Assembly (NCBI GenBank): GCA_030248215.1
Contig: JASANG010003235.1
Span: forward strand, 1 to 64,000
Direction: 5' to 3'
Origin: Enoplolaimus lenunculus
Lineage: Eukaryota; Nematoda; Enoplea; Enoplida; Thoracostomopsidae
DNA length: 64,000 nt
Positions 55,301 to 62,202 of the stretch are shown here, piece by piece (within the stretch, counting starts at the first letter, position 1; each line of letters opens with the position of its first letter). The notes under the pieces were generated by a model. That model saw nothing but the letters and a program-made list of their open reading frames with translations, was not told the DNA's origin and did no database searches. The translations under genes and the position numbers were made by a program.

Positions 55301-58300
55301 TAGGAACTTTGGGGCAAAGTTAAATCATATAATTGGCGATATTTGTCAAAAAAATAAGTAAAACCTAATTTTTTTGCAACCGTTTATGGATAATTGTTAA
55401 AAATAGGCAAATCGTATATCATTTTATTACTAAATTTTTGCATCACCACCGTTTTCTGCAAAATGTGTTCACCTCCGGCTCAAGTATTTTCTTCCACCCA
55501 GTATTGGGTCCAGGATGTTCCAGCGTTGGATGGTGCTTTTTAACCTAAGAAATTTTAGTTTTGAAGTGAGTTTTTTTTATTTTTTATATCTTAAAATTAA
55601 CCAATTATGCGACGCAAAATTTTTGACTCTAAGTAGGTTGTCACCTTGCCGTACTTGTCATTTATTTGGCCAGGAAAGATCTTTTGATTATCAGCTGTGA
55701 CCATTTGTATCGCACGATTTTCTGCAAGGCAGATGCTATACATTTAGTTTTGCTACTTATAAGCCTTTAAAAGGTTTCAAATTTAAGATTTAAAAAGTTT
55801 TTTTTTGCTTTTAGGAAAATTATTAAAACTTTTGTTACTGGTTAAACGAAAAATTTAAGCGATTGCCATATCTTGAAAAAATGTAAACAAATGGAAATCA
55901 CGTTCAGTTTGAGCTGCTTGCAAATTGTTGAACTGGAAGGCGCCGTTCACTCCTTGAAAATCAGCGTACAACCCTAAGAAAGCTGACACGAAGATACTAT
56001 ACAGCAGGGATATTTTTCGGATAAAAATTATGACCGGAAAAAATTATGACATTAAAAAAATGAATTTTTTCCATTTTTTTTCCGGAAAAAATGGAAAAAA
56101 AATCATTCTTAGTCTGAGTGATCGGTTAGCCCACCATTAGCCGTCGTTTGCCCAAAAATGCTTGCATTTTGAAAGTTTTTGCATATTTGAGCTTCTGATG
56201 ACATCCTCTGATCATTCCATGCCCAAATCTGAATTTTTGAAATATTCGATTTTTAAGGCCATAAGTTCAGCCACCTGGAACCTAAAATTTTTACGATAAG
56301 TTGGACAAATTATACATCACTGACTGGTTTAGGCAGACGTCTGATTAGGAATCATTTAACAATATTCCTCTTAGCTCCGCAACCAGTGTCAAATGGTATA
56401 TAATTTGTATAATTTGGGACCTTAAAATTCGATTTTTTTAAAAATTTAAGTTTCAACATCGAATAACCGGAGGAGGTCATCAGAACATCAGAAACTCATG
56501 AGTTGAGCGAGCTAAACAAGTCACACTTGTTTTTTGCAAGTATATGTTAAATCCCAAGATACTTTTGGGTTTTTTCTGACATCGAAGCCTCTCAATTGCT
56601 GCAACCTTGCGAGCAAAGCGAGGTTGAAGCTAGACGTATTCTTGTCTTAAATCATACGGTAAAAGCAAGCTTTCAATTTTGAGCTCCCTAACTTTGGCCT
56701 CACTGTCGACAAAACCTGGTGAGTGAACCGAGCAAGTTGTATATGTAGTTTACATTGATGAAATCCATTTATATATTCATATACTGCAATTTTCGCGCTT
56801 TTCGGACATATAATGTGTCCTGGTGGACATATACACACGGTCACTGTTAATGTGTTGCATGAAAATTAGTTACATGTCATCAACGATATTTTATATCACA
56901 TTTAGTTGCAAATTATATTTAAGAATCGTTGAATATTTTTCCATTTTTTCCATTTTTTTCCACCCCCCTCGGAAAAAATGGAAAAAATGAAAAAAAAAAC
57001 ATTTTTTCGGTAATTTTTTCCGGTCAACAACCCTGCTATACAGAACTAGCCAAGTAATTATTGTTTTTACTTTCAGCCGTCTTCGAGTCACAGACGTGCG
57101 TTACATGCAAATGCTGGTCTACTGAATTCACTGAACGCTCGATATCTGAAGGAACCAATCAAACAAGCTAAATCAGGTAAAATTACTAGGAAGCTAATGT
57201 GCCTTATTTCGTTTCCACTGAATTTCTTGGCCCGACAGCAGGACCTTTGTTTCCAGAAATTTAGGCTGCGATGCTGGTTTGGATTCAAACATAAAAATAA
57301 CTTTAATTTGATTTTTATAAAAACGAAACCTCTCCGTTTCTTGTAACCCTACAGGCCTGGCGTGTATCCAGTTAACTTGAGCGATATCCCGAACAATATC
57401 TGGGGTCAAAACCAAAATTTTGTATTATAGTTTAGCACTGAAATAAACCTCGGCTTCTGGCTCGATTCGCTGGCGAGTTTTTACTATTATATCTAGCACG
57501 GCCTTTCTGTTAGAAATATCTGCATCCGCCACTGCTACAGACTGAGATCGAATGCAAATTAAAACCGTTCCCAGAGCCAGAATAACCATTATTCAGACAA
57601 ACATTTTCTTTAAGACCCATTAAAGTCCAGTCAATTTCTGTCAAGTCTACTATATTGCAAAGGTCTTGTTCAGATCCGGTTTAAAAATCTTCAAATTTTC
57701 TTTTAGGCAACAAAACATTTTTAATCTTTCAGTGTTTGCTTGTCTACTCATCAGATATTCGTTGTCGATTTCGTATTAAATTTCCGTTTGAAACATTGCA
57801 AGAAATCTGTTTTATATCTTGTAAATTTTACAATTTAGGCAATCAAACTATCGAGTTTTTACCACAAGTTGACGACAACAATTATTTGCTATCGAACAGT
57901 GCGTCTGATCGCGGAAGCGCATCACCAACGTTGACTGGTGGATATCTTGATTGCGGAGGTGGTAAGTGTGTGGTTGAAATTGTTTTAATATTCAATTTAG
58001 TAAACTCTTCCTATAAAAATGTTCACCTAGACATAGTGGCCGGGGTTTATAAAATAGTTTTAGGTTTAGGTTTAGGTCACGGCATAAACGGATATTAAAC
58101 GTAACGGAAACGAAAGCGGACATGGATAGTGATCGAAAGTACAGAAACAGAAAATGGATATTGAAGTATAAAAGTTTCAAATATATTTTATTTTTCTACC
58201 AACACAATTAGAGATCGCAAATATTTGCCGGGCTTTCTAATTAAAATTTTAAAGAAAAATTGTAAATGCACACAAATTTTAACGATTTGGGATGAATTTC

Positions 58301-59933
58301 GCAAGTTTTTTTCATTTGGAACAATTGCAGCATATCTGCTATTCAAAAATTGTTACAGATATATACATGATTTATAATTAAGGTTAAGCATAAAAATAAC
58401 GAAATTTCCGGTATTTCTACAACGGAAACGGATACCGCTTTTTAAGGGAAAGAGATATCAAGTTACACCTGGTTTTTAGGTTACGTTTAGCCTAAAAGTA
58501 CGCATATGCTAAGAAAAATAACAAATAATAATTTTGAAGCAGACTATTGCCTTCTACGAAATTTAACATTAAGGCAAAGTAAGCAAGTACTAAGCCAGTC
58601 TACATGCATTCATGAAGCGTAACAGCAGTCTAGTGAGAAGTACTGTAGCTGCCCGATAAGAGGGGGACTGATACTTATTTGGCCTCTAAAAAGGGTTCCC
58701 CTGTTATTCGCTAACGGACTGTTCTTTATTTTTAACTCACTCTCCGCCATTCTTCGTTACTGATGCATATCCGGTACTGCAACTATCCGTGAATTATACG
58801 TTTATTTGTCTTGTATCAATAGCTTGAACGAACATGCAAATTTATACTCAGGAAGGTACTTTCAAAATTTAAGTACGCTTTAAAATTACGAAATCAAATT
58901 ATTTGGTCCTGGAGTCATTTATGCGCTGTGATTAGAGATAATTGACATCTATGGACTATCATTAGGGTTTAGGGACTATCCTCTTACTGACTCTTATTAG
59001 GAATAAAGACTCCTATTGATTGGAACTCCAAATTGGGACCCCCTCTTGTTACCCCACATCCTCTTATTCGGGTCACTACAGTAAACAAAATTTTAATTCA
59101 GAGCATTCGGCGAAAATGTATTACGATTTGTTGGTATATAACACCTTTAATACTACTGATAAATTGCACTGTGTTTAAGTACGTAAATTGTTAATGATTA
59201 TGCATTTATAGCGAGTTAAATTTCAGTTGACAGTGATTCTTCAAGTTTCGGCATCAAAACACCAACAGTCACCGCAGCAATCGATTACTACAATCAACAG
59301 CCGGTTACCCCTGAATTTTCCCGAGTCGACACCGTTGTTCAAACAGCACCCTTGAAAAAAGGAACGAATACAATTGTCACTACCTGTGTCATAAATCCAG
59401 AATACATGACGTCTTCGGACGCTCAAAATTCAGCCGCTGATTCCGGCATTGAGTTGAATGGCTTCCTGTTTGATTGTGAAAGTAGTCAAAATAGCTCCAA
59501 GGAGGTGCGAAATAGCGAAATCATATTCAGCCAGGACAGAGGCGATAGCCCTATTGATTTAAATATGGGTGGTGGGGCAATTAATACCAAGCAGATTGAA
59601 CTAAATTTAGTTGAAGATTATGAAATACCAAATAGTGTTGTAGGGGCAGCGGCTGCTGTCCTGACAAAGACCCCCTTGGCACAGACGTCCAGCGAAAGCG
59701 AAGAGCTTGAGCGTTTTGATGAACATTCAAAGTTGTTATCGGAACCGGATAGCCGAAAAAATCAAAACAATAACAATAACAACAACAACAACAATAATAA
59801 TAATAATAATAATAATAATGTAAATGACGAAGTGTGTGAAACAAAATTGTATAGTAATGGAACGATCTCGATGTCTAATCAAGCAAAGAATGACTCAAAA
59901 CAGTTAACGTCGTCAGTTGAATTTGTTGTATGA
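31203..59933 (+). CDS. egfr: EGFR/ErbB-family receptor tyrosine kinase, 30 coding exons
   Basis: A cell-surface receptor that binds EGF-like ligands, dimerises and phosphorylates its own tail to signal through Ras/MAPK and related routes. The thirty exons listed below total 5052 nt (1683 residues plus stop), with every phase matching and no internal stop. Domains in order: signal peptide (about 1-24), L1 (36-245), cysteine-rich 1 (245-419), L2 (419-594), cysteine-rich 2 plus extra repeats (594-911), transmembrane helix (915-941), kinase (about 980-1255), tail (1256-1683). Active-kinase residues are present: GSGAFG 992-997, K1018, E1035, gatekeeper T1063, D1110 of [11 protein letters not shown] 1128-1130. 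The ectodomain (about 911 residues) exceeds the roughly 620 of vertebrate EGFR and resembles arthropod EGFRs that have a fifth domain. Vertebrate EGFR is 1210 residues; the excess lies in ectodomain and tail. Confidence 0.96.
31831..32039 (+). CDS. egfr: egfr exon 2: L1 domain
   Basis: Acceptor ATATTTTCAG, donor [16 protein letters not shown] and then [16 protein letters not shown] match CQGTSNKL and CEVVLGNLEITYV of EGFR. Confidence 0.95.
32456..32708 (+). CDS. egfr: egfr exon 3: L1 domain with loop insert
   Basis: Begins [20 protein letters not shown], parallel to [20 protein letters not shown]. A polar stretch ([18 protein letters not shown], about residues 138-165) follows where EGFR has a shorter loop. 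Donor GTAGAA, phase 1. Confidence 0.92.
33101..33265 (+). CDS. egfr: egfr exon 4: end of L1
   Basis: Acceptor CTTTATTTCAG. Encodes [20 protein letters not shown], like [20 protein letters not shown]. Donor GTGTGT at 33266 is the first of three copies made by the 182-bp array; later copies would add a TAA stop. Confidence 0.94.
33256..33801. repeat. Exact 3 x 182-bp tandem array at the egfr exon 4 donor
   Basis: 546 bp, three copies with a few differences (CATGG in copy 1, CACGG in copies 2 and 3; GATGATC against GATAATC). Copy 1 begins in the last ten bases of exon 4, so each copy carries a GTGTGTGAG donor. Confidence 0.95.
34335..34409 (+). CDS. egfr: egfr exon 5: cysteine-rich 1
   Basis: 75 nt. 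Encodes [19 protein letters not shown], the CDPSCPNGSCWGAGEENCQ block of the furin-like region. Donor GTAAGT. Confidence 0.95.
34973..35100 (+). CDS. egfr: egfr exon 6: cysteine-rich 1
   Basis: Encodes [20 protein letters not shown] and then [17 protein letters not shown], matching [20 protein letters not shown]. Donor GTAGAA after GAG, phase 0. Confidence 0.94.
35264..35481. mobile_element. hAT-like MITE (GGGCCCGTAGC family) with 80-bp tandem
   Basis: CAGGCCCGTAGCTAGCTCAC at the left and GGGCTAACGGCCCACC at the right. The block from CTTGCTAGGATGACTAA to GGGGCGAAAATTT is present twice, 80 bp apart. Confidence 0.7.
35802..35910 (-). mobile_element. CCTAAG-hexamer MITE
   Basis: CAGGGGCGGAATGTTTTTCTG at the left, CTTAGGCTTAGGTTCAGG inside, and ATACTAATGTTAAGGCCCTA at the right. 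Confidence 0.7.
35922..36067. mobile_element. hAT-like MITE (GGGCCCGTAGC family)
   Basis: TTGTAGCCAAGGAGGAAGGC at the left and TTGGCTAGCTACGGGCGTGG at the right, with GCTTGTAAGTCACTGAAAAC inside. Ends 33 bp before exon 7. Confidence 0.65.
36101..36245 (+). CDS. egfr: egfr exon 7: cysteine-rich 1, dimerisation arm region
   Basis: Encodes [20 protein letters not shown] and ends RQCVKKCPG, equivalent to LVCRKFRDEATCKDTCPP through TCVKKCP. The segment between is polar (Asn, Lys). Confidence 0.94.
36313..36421. mobile_element. 109-bp hAT-like MITE with perfect target duplication
   Basis: Ends CAGGGTGCAACCGGAATT and AATTCCGGTTGCCCCCTG. Flanked by identical octamers CCTGGAGC at 36305-36312 and 36422-36429. 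The interior is CCGGAACCGGAA repeats. Confidence 0.93.
36506..36622 (+). mobile_element. CCTAAG-hexamer MITE
   Basis: GGGCCGTAACAGTATAGTGT start, a run of AAGCCTAAACCTAAGCC units, and end CACCGCCGGAAAACGC then CAGGCCCTG. Confidence 0.65.
36659..36875 (+). mobile_element. Composite hAT-like/TA-family element, second copy
   Basis: Begins CAATGGCGGATCCATGGGG and keeps the ATACACAATAGTATAAGCAC junction with the inserted TA-family fragment also seen at about 2740. The 3' part is missing. Lies 112 bp upstream of egfr exon 8. Confidence 0.78.
36987..37160 (+). CDS. egfr: egfr exon 8: end of cysteine-rich 1
   Basis: Encodes [20 protein letters not shown] and ends [10 protein letters not shown], replacing KCKKCEGPCRKVCNG. 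The middle is longer than in EGFR. Confidence 0.92.
37625..37757 (+). CDS. egfr: egfr exon 9: start of L2
   Basis: Encodes [20 protein letters not shown] and then THAFTN, parallel to [20 protein letters not shown]. Donor GTAAGC, phase 2. Confidence 0.93.
37949..38118. mobile_element. hAT-like MITE (GGGCCCGTAGC family), well preserved
   Basis: CGGGCCCGTAGCCAAAGG at the left and TGGCTGCCTACGGGCCTG at the right form the clearest inverted ends of the family. In egfr intron 9. Confidence 0.75.
39143..39334 (+). CDS. egfr: egfr exon 10: L2 domain
   Basis: Encodes [20 protein letters not shown] and [12 protein letters not shown], parallel to [20 protein letters not shown] and FENLEIIRGR. Donor GTAAAG. 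Confidence 0.92.
39400..39565. mobile_element. hAT-like MITE (GGGCCCGTAGC family)
   Basis: GGAGGGTCAGTGAGGCCTC and GAAGTCATCAAAATCCC blocks, ending GAGCTTGCTACGGGCCTAC. In egfr intron 10. Confidence 0.55.
39586..39672 (+). mobile_element. CCTAAG-hexamer MITE, 5' part
   Basis: CATGGCCGTAACAGTAGTAT then CCTAAGCCTAAGCTTAAGCC. The right end is missing. Confidence 0.65.
39752..39845. repeat. GC-rich foldback element, short copy
   Basis: CCATCCGTCACCATGCAG and GACGTACGGTAGCGGACGG arms flank the palindrome GTAAGTGATTAATTCACTTAC. Same family as 13040 and 48535. Confidence 0.65.
40228..40427 (+). CDS. egfr: egfr exon 11: L2 domain
   Basis: Encodes [20 protein letters not shown] and [15 protein letters not shown], parallel to [20 protein letters not shown] and GNKNLCYANTINWKK. 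Donor GTAAGA. Confidence 0.95.
41305..42141. mobile_element. hAT-like element (CAGGGTTCCA ends) with nested MITE
   Basis: Ends CAGGGTTCCAGACGGAA and TTCCGTTGGAACCCTG. Flanking octamers TCTAGTAA and CCTAGTAG match at six of eight. GGAATCGGAATCGG-type runs lie near both ends. Interrupted at 41670-41841. In egfr intron 11. Confidence 0.78.
41670..41841 (+). mobile_element. hAT-like MITE (CARTGGCGGATCC family), intact
   Basis: 172 bp with ends CAATGGCGGATCCATGG and GATCCTGGATCCGCCACTG. Perfect octamer ATCACTGC at 41662-41669 and 41842-41849. Inserted in the larger hAT-like element. Confidence 0.95.
42166..42440. repeat. 136-140-bp tandem duplication containing a tRNA-Ala 3' half
   Basis: The block ATTCTGTTACGCCC to GGCAGAAAGTAATAAG plus tRNA 3' sequence occurs twice. 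The first copy holds only a truncated tRNA-Ala (42256-42300, T arm and anticodon stem); the second runs into the complete tRNA. Confidence 0.85.
42256..42300 (-). pseudogene. Truncated tRNA-Ala copy
   Basis: The 3' half of tRNA-Ala with T arm and anticodon stem-loop (TTCGCAT) but no D arm or 5' acceptor strand. It arose by the local tandem duplication. Confidence 0.85.
42395..42466 (-). tRNA. tRNA-Ala (anticodon CGC), antisense in egfr intron 11
   Basis: 72 nt. Acceptor GGGGATG/CGTCTCC-type pairing, A box TAGCTCAGTGG, B box AGTTCGATCC, anticodon loop TTCGCAT (CGC). The anticodon stem TCCGC/GTGGA has one G-T pair. A TTTT stop follows on the minus strand. It ends only 49 bp before exon 12. Confidence 0.92.
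42516..42645 (+). CDS. egfr: egfr exon 12: cysteine-rich 2
   Basis: Encodes [20 protein letters not shown] and [15 protein letters not shown], the [20 protein letters not shown] block. Confidence 0.95.
43200..43269 (+). CDS. egfr: egfr exon 13: cysteine-rich 2
   Basis: 70 nt encoding [20 protein letters not shown], like FVENSECIQCHPECLPQ. Donor GTATGT, phase 0. Confidence 0.92.
43434..43883 (+). mobile_element. TA-flanked inverted-repeat element, full copy
   Basis: 450 bp between TA dinucleotides. Left CTGTAGTGACCCGAATAAG, right TCATTTCGGTCACTACAG. In egfr intron 13. Confidence 0.88.
44093..44244 (+). CDS. egfr: egfr exon 14: cysteine-rich 2
   Basis: Encodes [20 protein letters not shown] and [11 protein letters not shown], matching DNCIQCAHYIDGPHCVKTC. 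Donor GTATAT. Confidence 0.93.
44460..44565 (+). CDS. egfr: egfr exon 15: extended cysteine-rich region
   Basis: Encodes [20 protein letters not shown] and [10 protein letters not shown]. Vertebrate EGFR would reach its membrane segment near here; this receptor continues. Confidence 0.9.
45294..45651. mobile_element. hAT-like element (CAGYGCCGGAGC family)
   Basis: Starts CAGCGCCGGAGCAGACAGG, ends GGCTGCACCGTCACTG. Flanking octamers GACCTCAA and GACTTTAT match at five of eight. Confidence 0.6.
46825..46994. mobile_element. Inverted-repeat MITE (TATTCTCAAATG family)
   Basis: ATGTATTCTCAAATATGTG at the left and CACATTTGAGAATATGGACC at the right. Ends 58 bp before egfr exon 16. Confidence 0.72.
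47053..47294 (+). CDS. egfr: egfr exon 16: extra cysteine-rich repeats
   Basis: Encodes [20 protein letters not shown], then [15 protein letters not shown] and [20 protein letters not shown]. CxxC-type furin-like repeats beyond the vertebrate domain IV. Confidence 0.92.
47982..48144 (+). CDS. egfr: egfr exon 17: extra cysteine-rich repeats
   Basis: Encodes [20 protein letters not shown] and [16 protein letters not shown], another CxxCxxxCxxC repeat. Acceptor TTATTTACAG, donor GTATTT. Confidence 0.92.
48535..48712. repeat. GC-rich foldback island
   Basis: ACGGCGCCGT, GTGACGGACGG and CGGACGGGTGCCGGACG blocks in both orientations, with the right flank TTGCGCAACCCTAACAC as at 13040. Ends 96 bp before exon 18. 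A shorter relative lies at about 47318-47400. Confidence 0.7.
48809..48900 (+). CDS. egfr: egfr exon 18: membrane-proximal ectodomain
   Basis: Encodes [20 protein letters not shown] and [10 protein letters not shown]. The acceptor is unusual (TATGTAATTTGAG), but phase and the CIEECP repeat support it. Donor GTAAGA. Confidence 0.87.
49399..49528 (+). CDS. egfr: egfr exon 19: transmembrane helix
   Basis: Residues 915-941 read [20 protein letters not shown] and on to SLAFIY, followed by basic RSK. One GxxxA-like face (AIGVVLA). A weak GTAATT donor follows GAA. Confidence 0.95.
49940..50077 (+). CDS. egfr: egfr exon 20: juxtamembrane and P-loop
   Basis: Encodes [20 protein letters not shown] then GIVYQ, parallel to [20 protein letters not shown]. 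The juxtamembrane part is shorter and less basic than in EGFR. Confidence 0.97.
50825..50930 (+). CDS. egfr: egfr exon 21: beta3 lysine and helix C
   Basis: Encodes [20 protein letters not shown] and [16 protein letters not shown]-binding K1018 and salt-bridge E1035. Donor GTAAGT, phase 1. Confidence 0.97.
51279..51470. repeat. Perfect 96-bp tandem duplication over the egfr exon 22 acceptor
   Basis: Two identical 96-bp units run from GAAAGCGGCCAAG to CGTTTAATTGG. Each holds TTATTTGTCTATTTTTCAG followed by the first 46 nt of exon 22. The period is a multiple of three and the frame is open throughout. Confidence 0.97.
51425..51603 (+). CDS. egfr: egfr exon 22: kinase hinge and helix D/E
   Basis: Encodes [40 protein letters not shown] and [10 protein letters not shown]. 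Threonine gatekeeper at 1063. The first 46 nt and the acceptor are duplicated upstream (acceptor at 51327-51328, exon would then start 51329). The downstream acceptor gives the ErbB-like length and is used here. Confidence 0.95.
51960..52115 (+). CDS. egfr: egfr exon 23: catalytic and activation loops
   Basis: Encodes [20 protein letters not shown] and [20 protein letters not shown]. Catalytic D1110 and DFG are intact. No tyrosine occurs between DFG and the VPIRW block. Confidence 0.97.
52141..52404. repeat. (GTTT)n microsatellite
   Basis: About 264 bp of imperfect GTTT repeats with GGTT and GTTC variants, starting 25 bp after exon 23. Long open frames on both strands here are repeat artefacts. 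Confidence 0.95.
52713..52788 (+). CDS. egfr: egfr exon 24: P+1 loop, helix F
   Basis: Encodes [20 protein letters not shown] then DVWSY, matching [20 protein letters not shown]. Confidence 0.97.
52930..53022. mobile_element. Half copy of the TATTCTCAAATG MITE
   Basis: CACCAACTGATGATAGGTGC then CATACATTTGAGAATATG. The left half is not recognisable. Confidence 0.5.
53296..53454 (+). CDS. egfr: egfr exon 25: kinase C-lobe
   Basis: Encodes [20 protein letters not shown] and [20 protein letters not shown], the ErbB signature [20 protein letters not shown]. Confidence 0.97.
53773..53870 (+). CDS. egfr: egfr exon 26: end of kinase
   Basis: Encodes [20 protein letters not shown] and [13 protein letters not shown], like [20 protein letters not shown] and DPQRYLVIQ. 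Confidence 0.96.
54455..54799 (+). CDS. egfr: egfr exon 27: start of tail
   Basis: Encodes [20 protein letters not shown] (EGFR: [20 protein letters not shown]), then a basic patch [10 protein letters not shown] and tyrosines in KSYAES and NYGYDG. Donor GTAAAA. Confidence 0.94.
56005..57035. mobile_element. 1.03-kb hAT-like element with perfect target duplication
   Basis: Starts CAGGGATATTTTTCGG and ends GGTCAACAACCCTG. Identical octamers CTATACAG at 55997-56004 and 57036-57043. Both ends carry long GGAAAAAATGG and CCATTTTTTCC runs. No transposase frame is seen, so it is non-autonomous. In egfr intron 27. Confidence 0.9.
57077..57176 (+). CDS. egfr: egfr exon 28: tail
   Basis: Encodes [20 protein letters not shown] and [13 protein letters not shown]. 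Acceptor TTTTACTTTCAG, donor GTAAAA. It starts 41 bp after the end of a hAT-like element. Confidence 0.9.
57839..57961 (+). CDS. egfr: egfr exon 29: tail
   Basis: Encodes [20 protein letters not shown] and TGGYLDCGG: two tyrosines in acidic or small-residue contexts that could be autophosphorylated. Confidence 0.9.
58643..59081 (-). mobile_element. TA-flanked inverted-repeat element, full copy
   Basis: 439 bp between TA dinucleotides. Left CTGTAGCTGCCCGATAAG, right CTTATTCGGGTCACTACAG. Ends 145 bp before the last egfr exon. Confidence 0.87.
59227..59933 (+). CDS. egfr: egfr exon 30: terminal tail and stop
   Basis: Encodes [12 protein letters not shown], then NPEYM at residues 1505-1509 (an NPxY PTB-binding type site conserved in ErbB tails) and LYSNG (a YxN Grb2-type site, Y1657). 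An 18-Asn run spans 1629-1646. Stop TGA at 59931-59933. Confidence 0.95.
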
Positions 59934-60150
59934 TAAATGTTAATGTTTCAGTGGTGAATCTAAAACAATTGTTCTGAGTATTTGAGTTTTTTCGCGACTG
60001 CAAGCTTCAATGTTGATCTCACTCTACTTTTAAGCTATAATGTCGTGTTTAACCCATTTCAAATATCAAGCCTTAGCTTTAAGATAATATACCGTCCTCT
60101 ATCAACAATCTGTCTAGATTTGTCAAAATAAATTTAAGTCTCTACTTATT
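59934..60150 (+). terminator. egfr 3' UTR with possible polyadenylation signal
   Basis: AATAAA occurs at 60127-60132, about 195 bp after the stop, with a T-rich stretch nearby. It is a plausible 3' end, but no cleavage site can be shown. Confidence 0.45.
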
Positions 60151-60566
60151 AACGATCTTGGATCTGCCACTAACAAGGGCGTATACAACGGAAGCATACA
60201 GATTAAATTGCTGGTTGAAATTTCTGAAAAGACAACAAAACACAACTTTTACGAAGTTGAGAATAACCAAAATTGCAGCGGTCAAGCAATTTTACGCGCA
60301 CGTTGATCTCGCAGTCAAACGTGCTTTTTTACACGAGATTATAACCTATCGAAAAGAAATCCTGGTTACGCTCCTGAACATTGGTTTGCAAAATGTGACG
60401 AGCTTATTTGCATTTTTTGTTTTTATGACGACTGAAATGAACTAGCTATACATTTTGCAGTCATTTTTCCGCCACACCGCAAATATAAGGTTGGTAGCCT
60501 CGGACGTTCTTGTATTCAGTTTTGCTACCTAGTATACATGCTGAATGCATGCAAAATTTTTACTTC

Positions 60567-60846
60567 AAAGCCCTATTCACACGTGCGACGTTTTCGCTGC
60601 GAGAACTTGCAGCTGCAAATTTCACGCAGAGCTTGCATTTTTGCATTAGCCAATGAGAAAGCGACTGCAATAAATTCAGTGACCTTGCATGGTTATTCAC
60701 ACATGTGAACTAAATTCCTAGCTATGATTTTTAATAAATTATTTGCCGCTGCAGGTTTAGCAAACGGGATTTTAGACAAAACTTGCAAGTGCAAGTTGCA
60801 GCTTCAAGTACCCGCAGCAAATACTTGCACGTGTGAATAGGGCTTT
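60567..60846. mobile_element. Inverted-repeat MITE (AAAGCCCTATTCACACG ends)
   Basis: 280 bp with AAAGCCCTATTCACACGTGC at the left and GCACGTGTGAATAGGGCTTT at the right, a perfect 20-bp inverted repeat. The interior has many CTTGCA and TGCAAG blocks. No clear target duplication. Confidence 0.92.
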
Positions 60847-60994
60847 AAATTAAATAATCTCTGTAAAGCTAAATTTTTCAAACGCAGCTAGAAAAAGTTC
60901 TCAAATCTTACAGCTGTTGTTAAATTTCTATGTATGATTTCAATTTTTAGAAATTACAGGGTTTAATTATTCCTTAACTTTTCAAGTCTAGGCC

Positions 60995-61235
60995 CAGAAA
61001 TTTACATTTTGGTGAAAAAATTTAAATATTGGCATGAATATTTAAATTTGGGCAAAAAATTCAAATTTTGGTGCGAAATTCAAATTTTGATAAGAAAATT
61101 TAAACTTTCTTGGTGCAAAAATTTAGATTTATCAAGAAGTTCAAATTTTGGCGGGAAAACTCAAATCTTAGTTGGAAAATTCAAAGTTTAGCGTGACATT
61201 CAAAATTTTCGGTAAATTCTGATTTTGGCGCTAGA
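60995..61235. repeat. Degenerate minisatellite, unit about 21-24 bp
   Basis: Roughly ten units of the type AAATTCAAATTTTGGNNNGA, diverged from each other. Confidence 0.8.
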
Positions 61236-61663
61236 ACAAACGCTGTCAAAATACCCTGCCAATTTTCGATTCTAGGTAAATAGTGTGAACATATTTATTT
61301 GGTACAAGAAATAGCTGTAAGTTTTTGCTACTTATAATAATAACATGCACATTTTCTCACATTAGCGAGCGCGGTATAACCTGAATGTTTGCTTTCAAGG
61401 TTTTAACACACTTCCCTAAAGTTCAAGGTTTTAACACGCTTCCACAAAATGGGGAGGGGTAAGGGAAAAATGCAACGCGTGCCGGGTACATACTTTTGTA
61501 CACACAATATAGCCATTTACACACTCCCGTTGAAGTATGCATCATCCACACTCAATTATATTTATTTTGACTTTGTTTAGGTGTATATATGCTAAGTATT
61601 AAAGTTATATGTCTTTGTTCCAGCTGTTTGATCAGTTTATGCTGACGGCCATTGTAAAGAACA

Positions 61664-61815
61664 GGGCCGTAATAGTAGTATAAACGTATTCCTAAGCGTA
61701 AGAGTCAGACGAGCTTTACATCTAAGCCTAAGCCTAAGCCTAAGCTTATGGAAAAAATTAGTCTAAATGTTAAACTTAGTTTATTGCAATCTTCCAGAAC
61801 AACATTCCGCCATTG
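61664..61815 (+). mobile_element. CCTAAG-hexamer MITE
   Basis: CAGGGCCGTAATAGTAGTAT start, four AAGCCT units, then AATTAGTCTAAATGTTAAAC and AACATTCCGCC. Confidence 0.72.
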
Positions 61816-62048
61816 TTTCTTTAAAGGGGTCATACTGACTAAGAAATACTCATAGGATTACACTGCATACTTTGTGTAATGTGGGAATGGGACCAAAACA
61901 GTACTAACAGTAATCAAGCCTCCCTTCCGGGCTATCCTCTGGCTCTAAAGTCTAAGCATAAAATGGTCCGAAATGCAAACCCTGAACTTTAATTTTTGAC
62001 CTTCAGATTTAATTGGGAAAGCATGGTCATTTTTGGCTAATGTATATA

Positions 62049-62202
62049 ACAGGACCGTACAATAGTATAAGGATATTTCTAAGCCTAACCTGATGCGTAA
62101 GTATGAGCTTACACCTAAGCCTAAGCCTAAGCCTAAGCAAAATAATTAGTCTAAACCTTAAACTTACTTTATTGCAATCCAGCAGAAAAACGTTCCGCCC
62201 CT
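62049..62202 (+). mobile_element. CCTAAG-hexamer MITE
   Basis: CAGGACCGTACAATAGTATA start, a pure CCTAAG run of four units, and GAAAAACGTTCCGCCCCTA end. A second copy 385 bp from the 61664 one, same orientation. Confidence 0.75.

Noticed and set aside
59581-59844. Minus-strand Tyr/Cys-rich frame
   Set aside because: It is the antisense of the poly-Asn tract and neighbouring egfr coding sequence.
60158-60445. 95-codon plus-strand frame after egfr
   Set aside because: It opens in a GGATCTGCCACTAAC stretch like a decayed hAT-like end, and the protein shows no family features.
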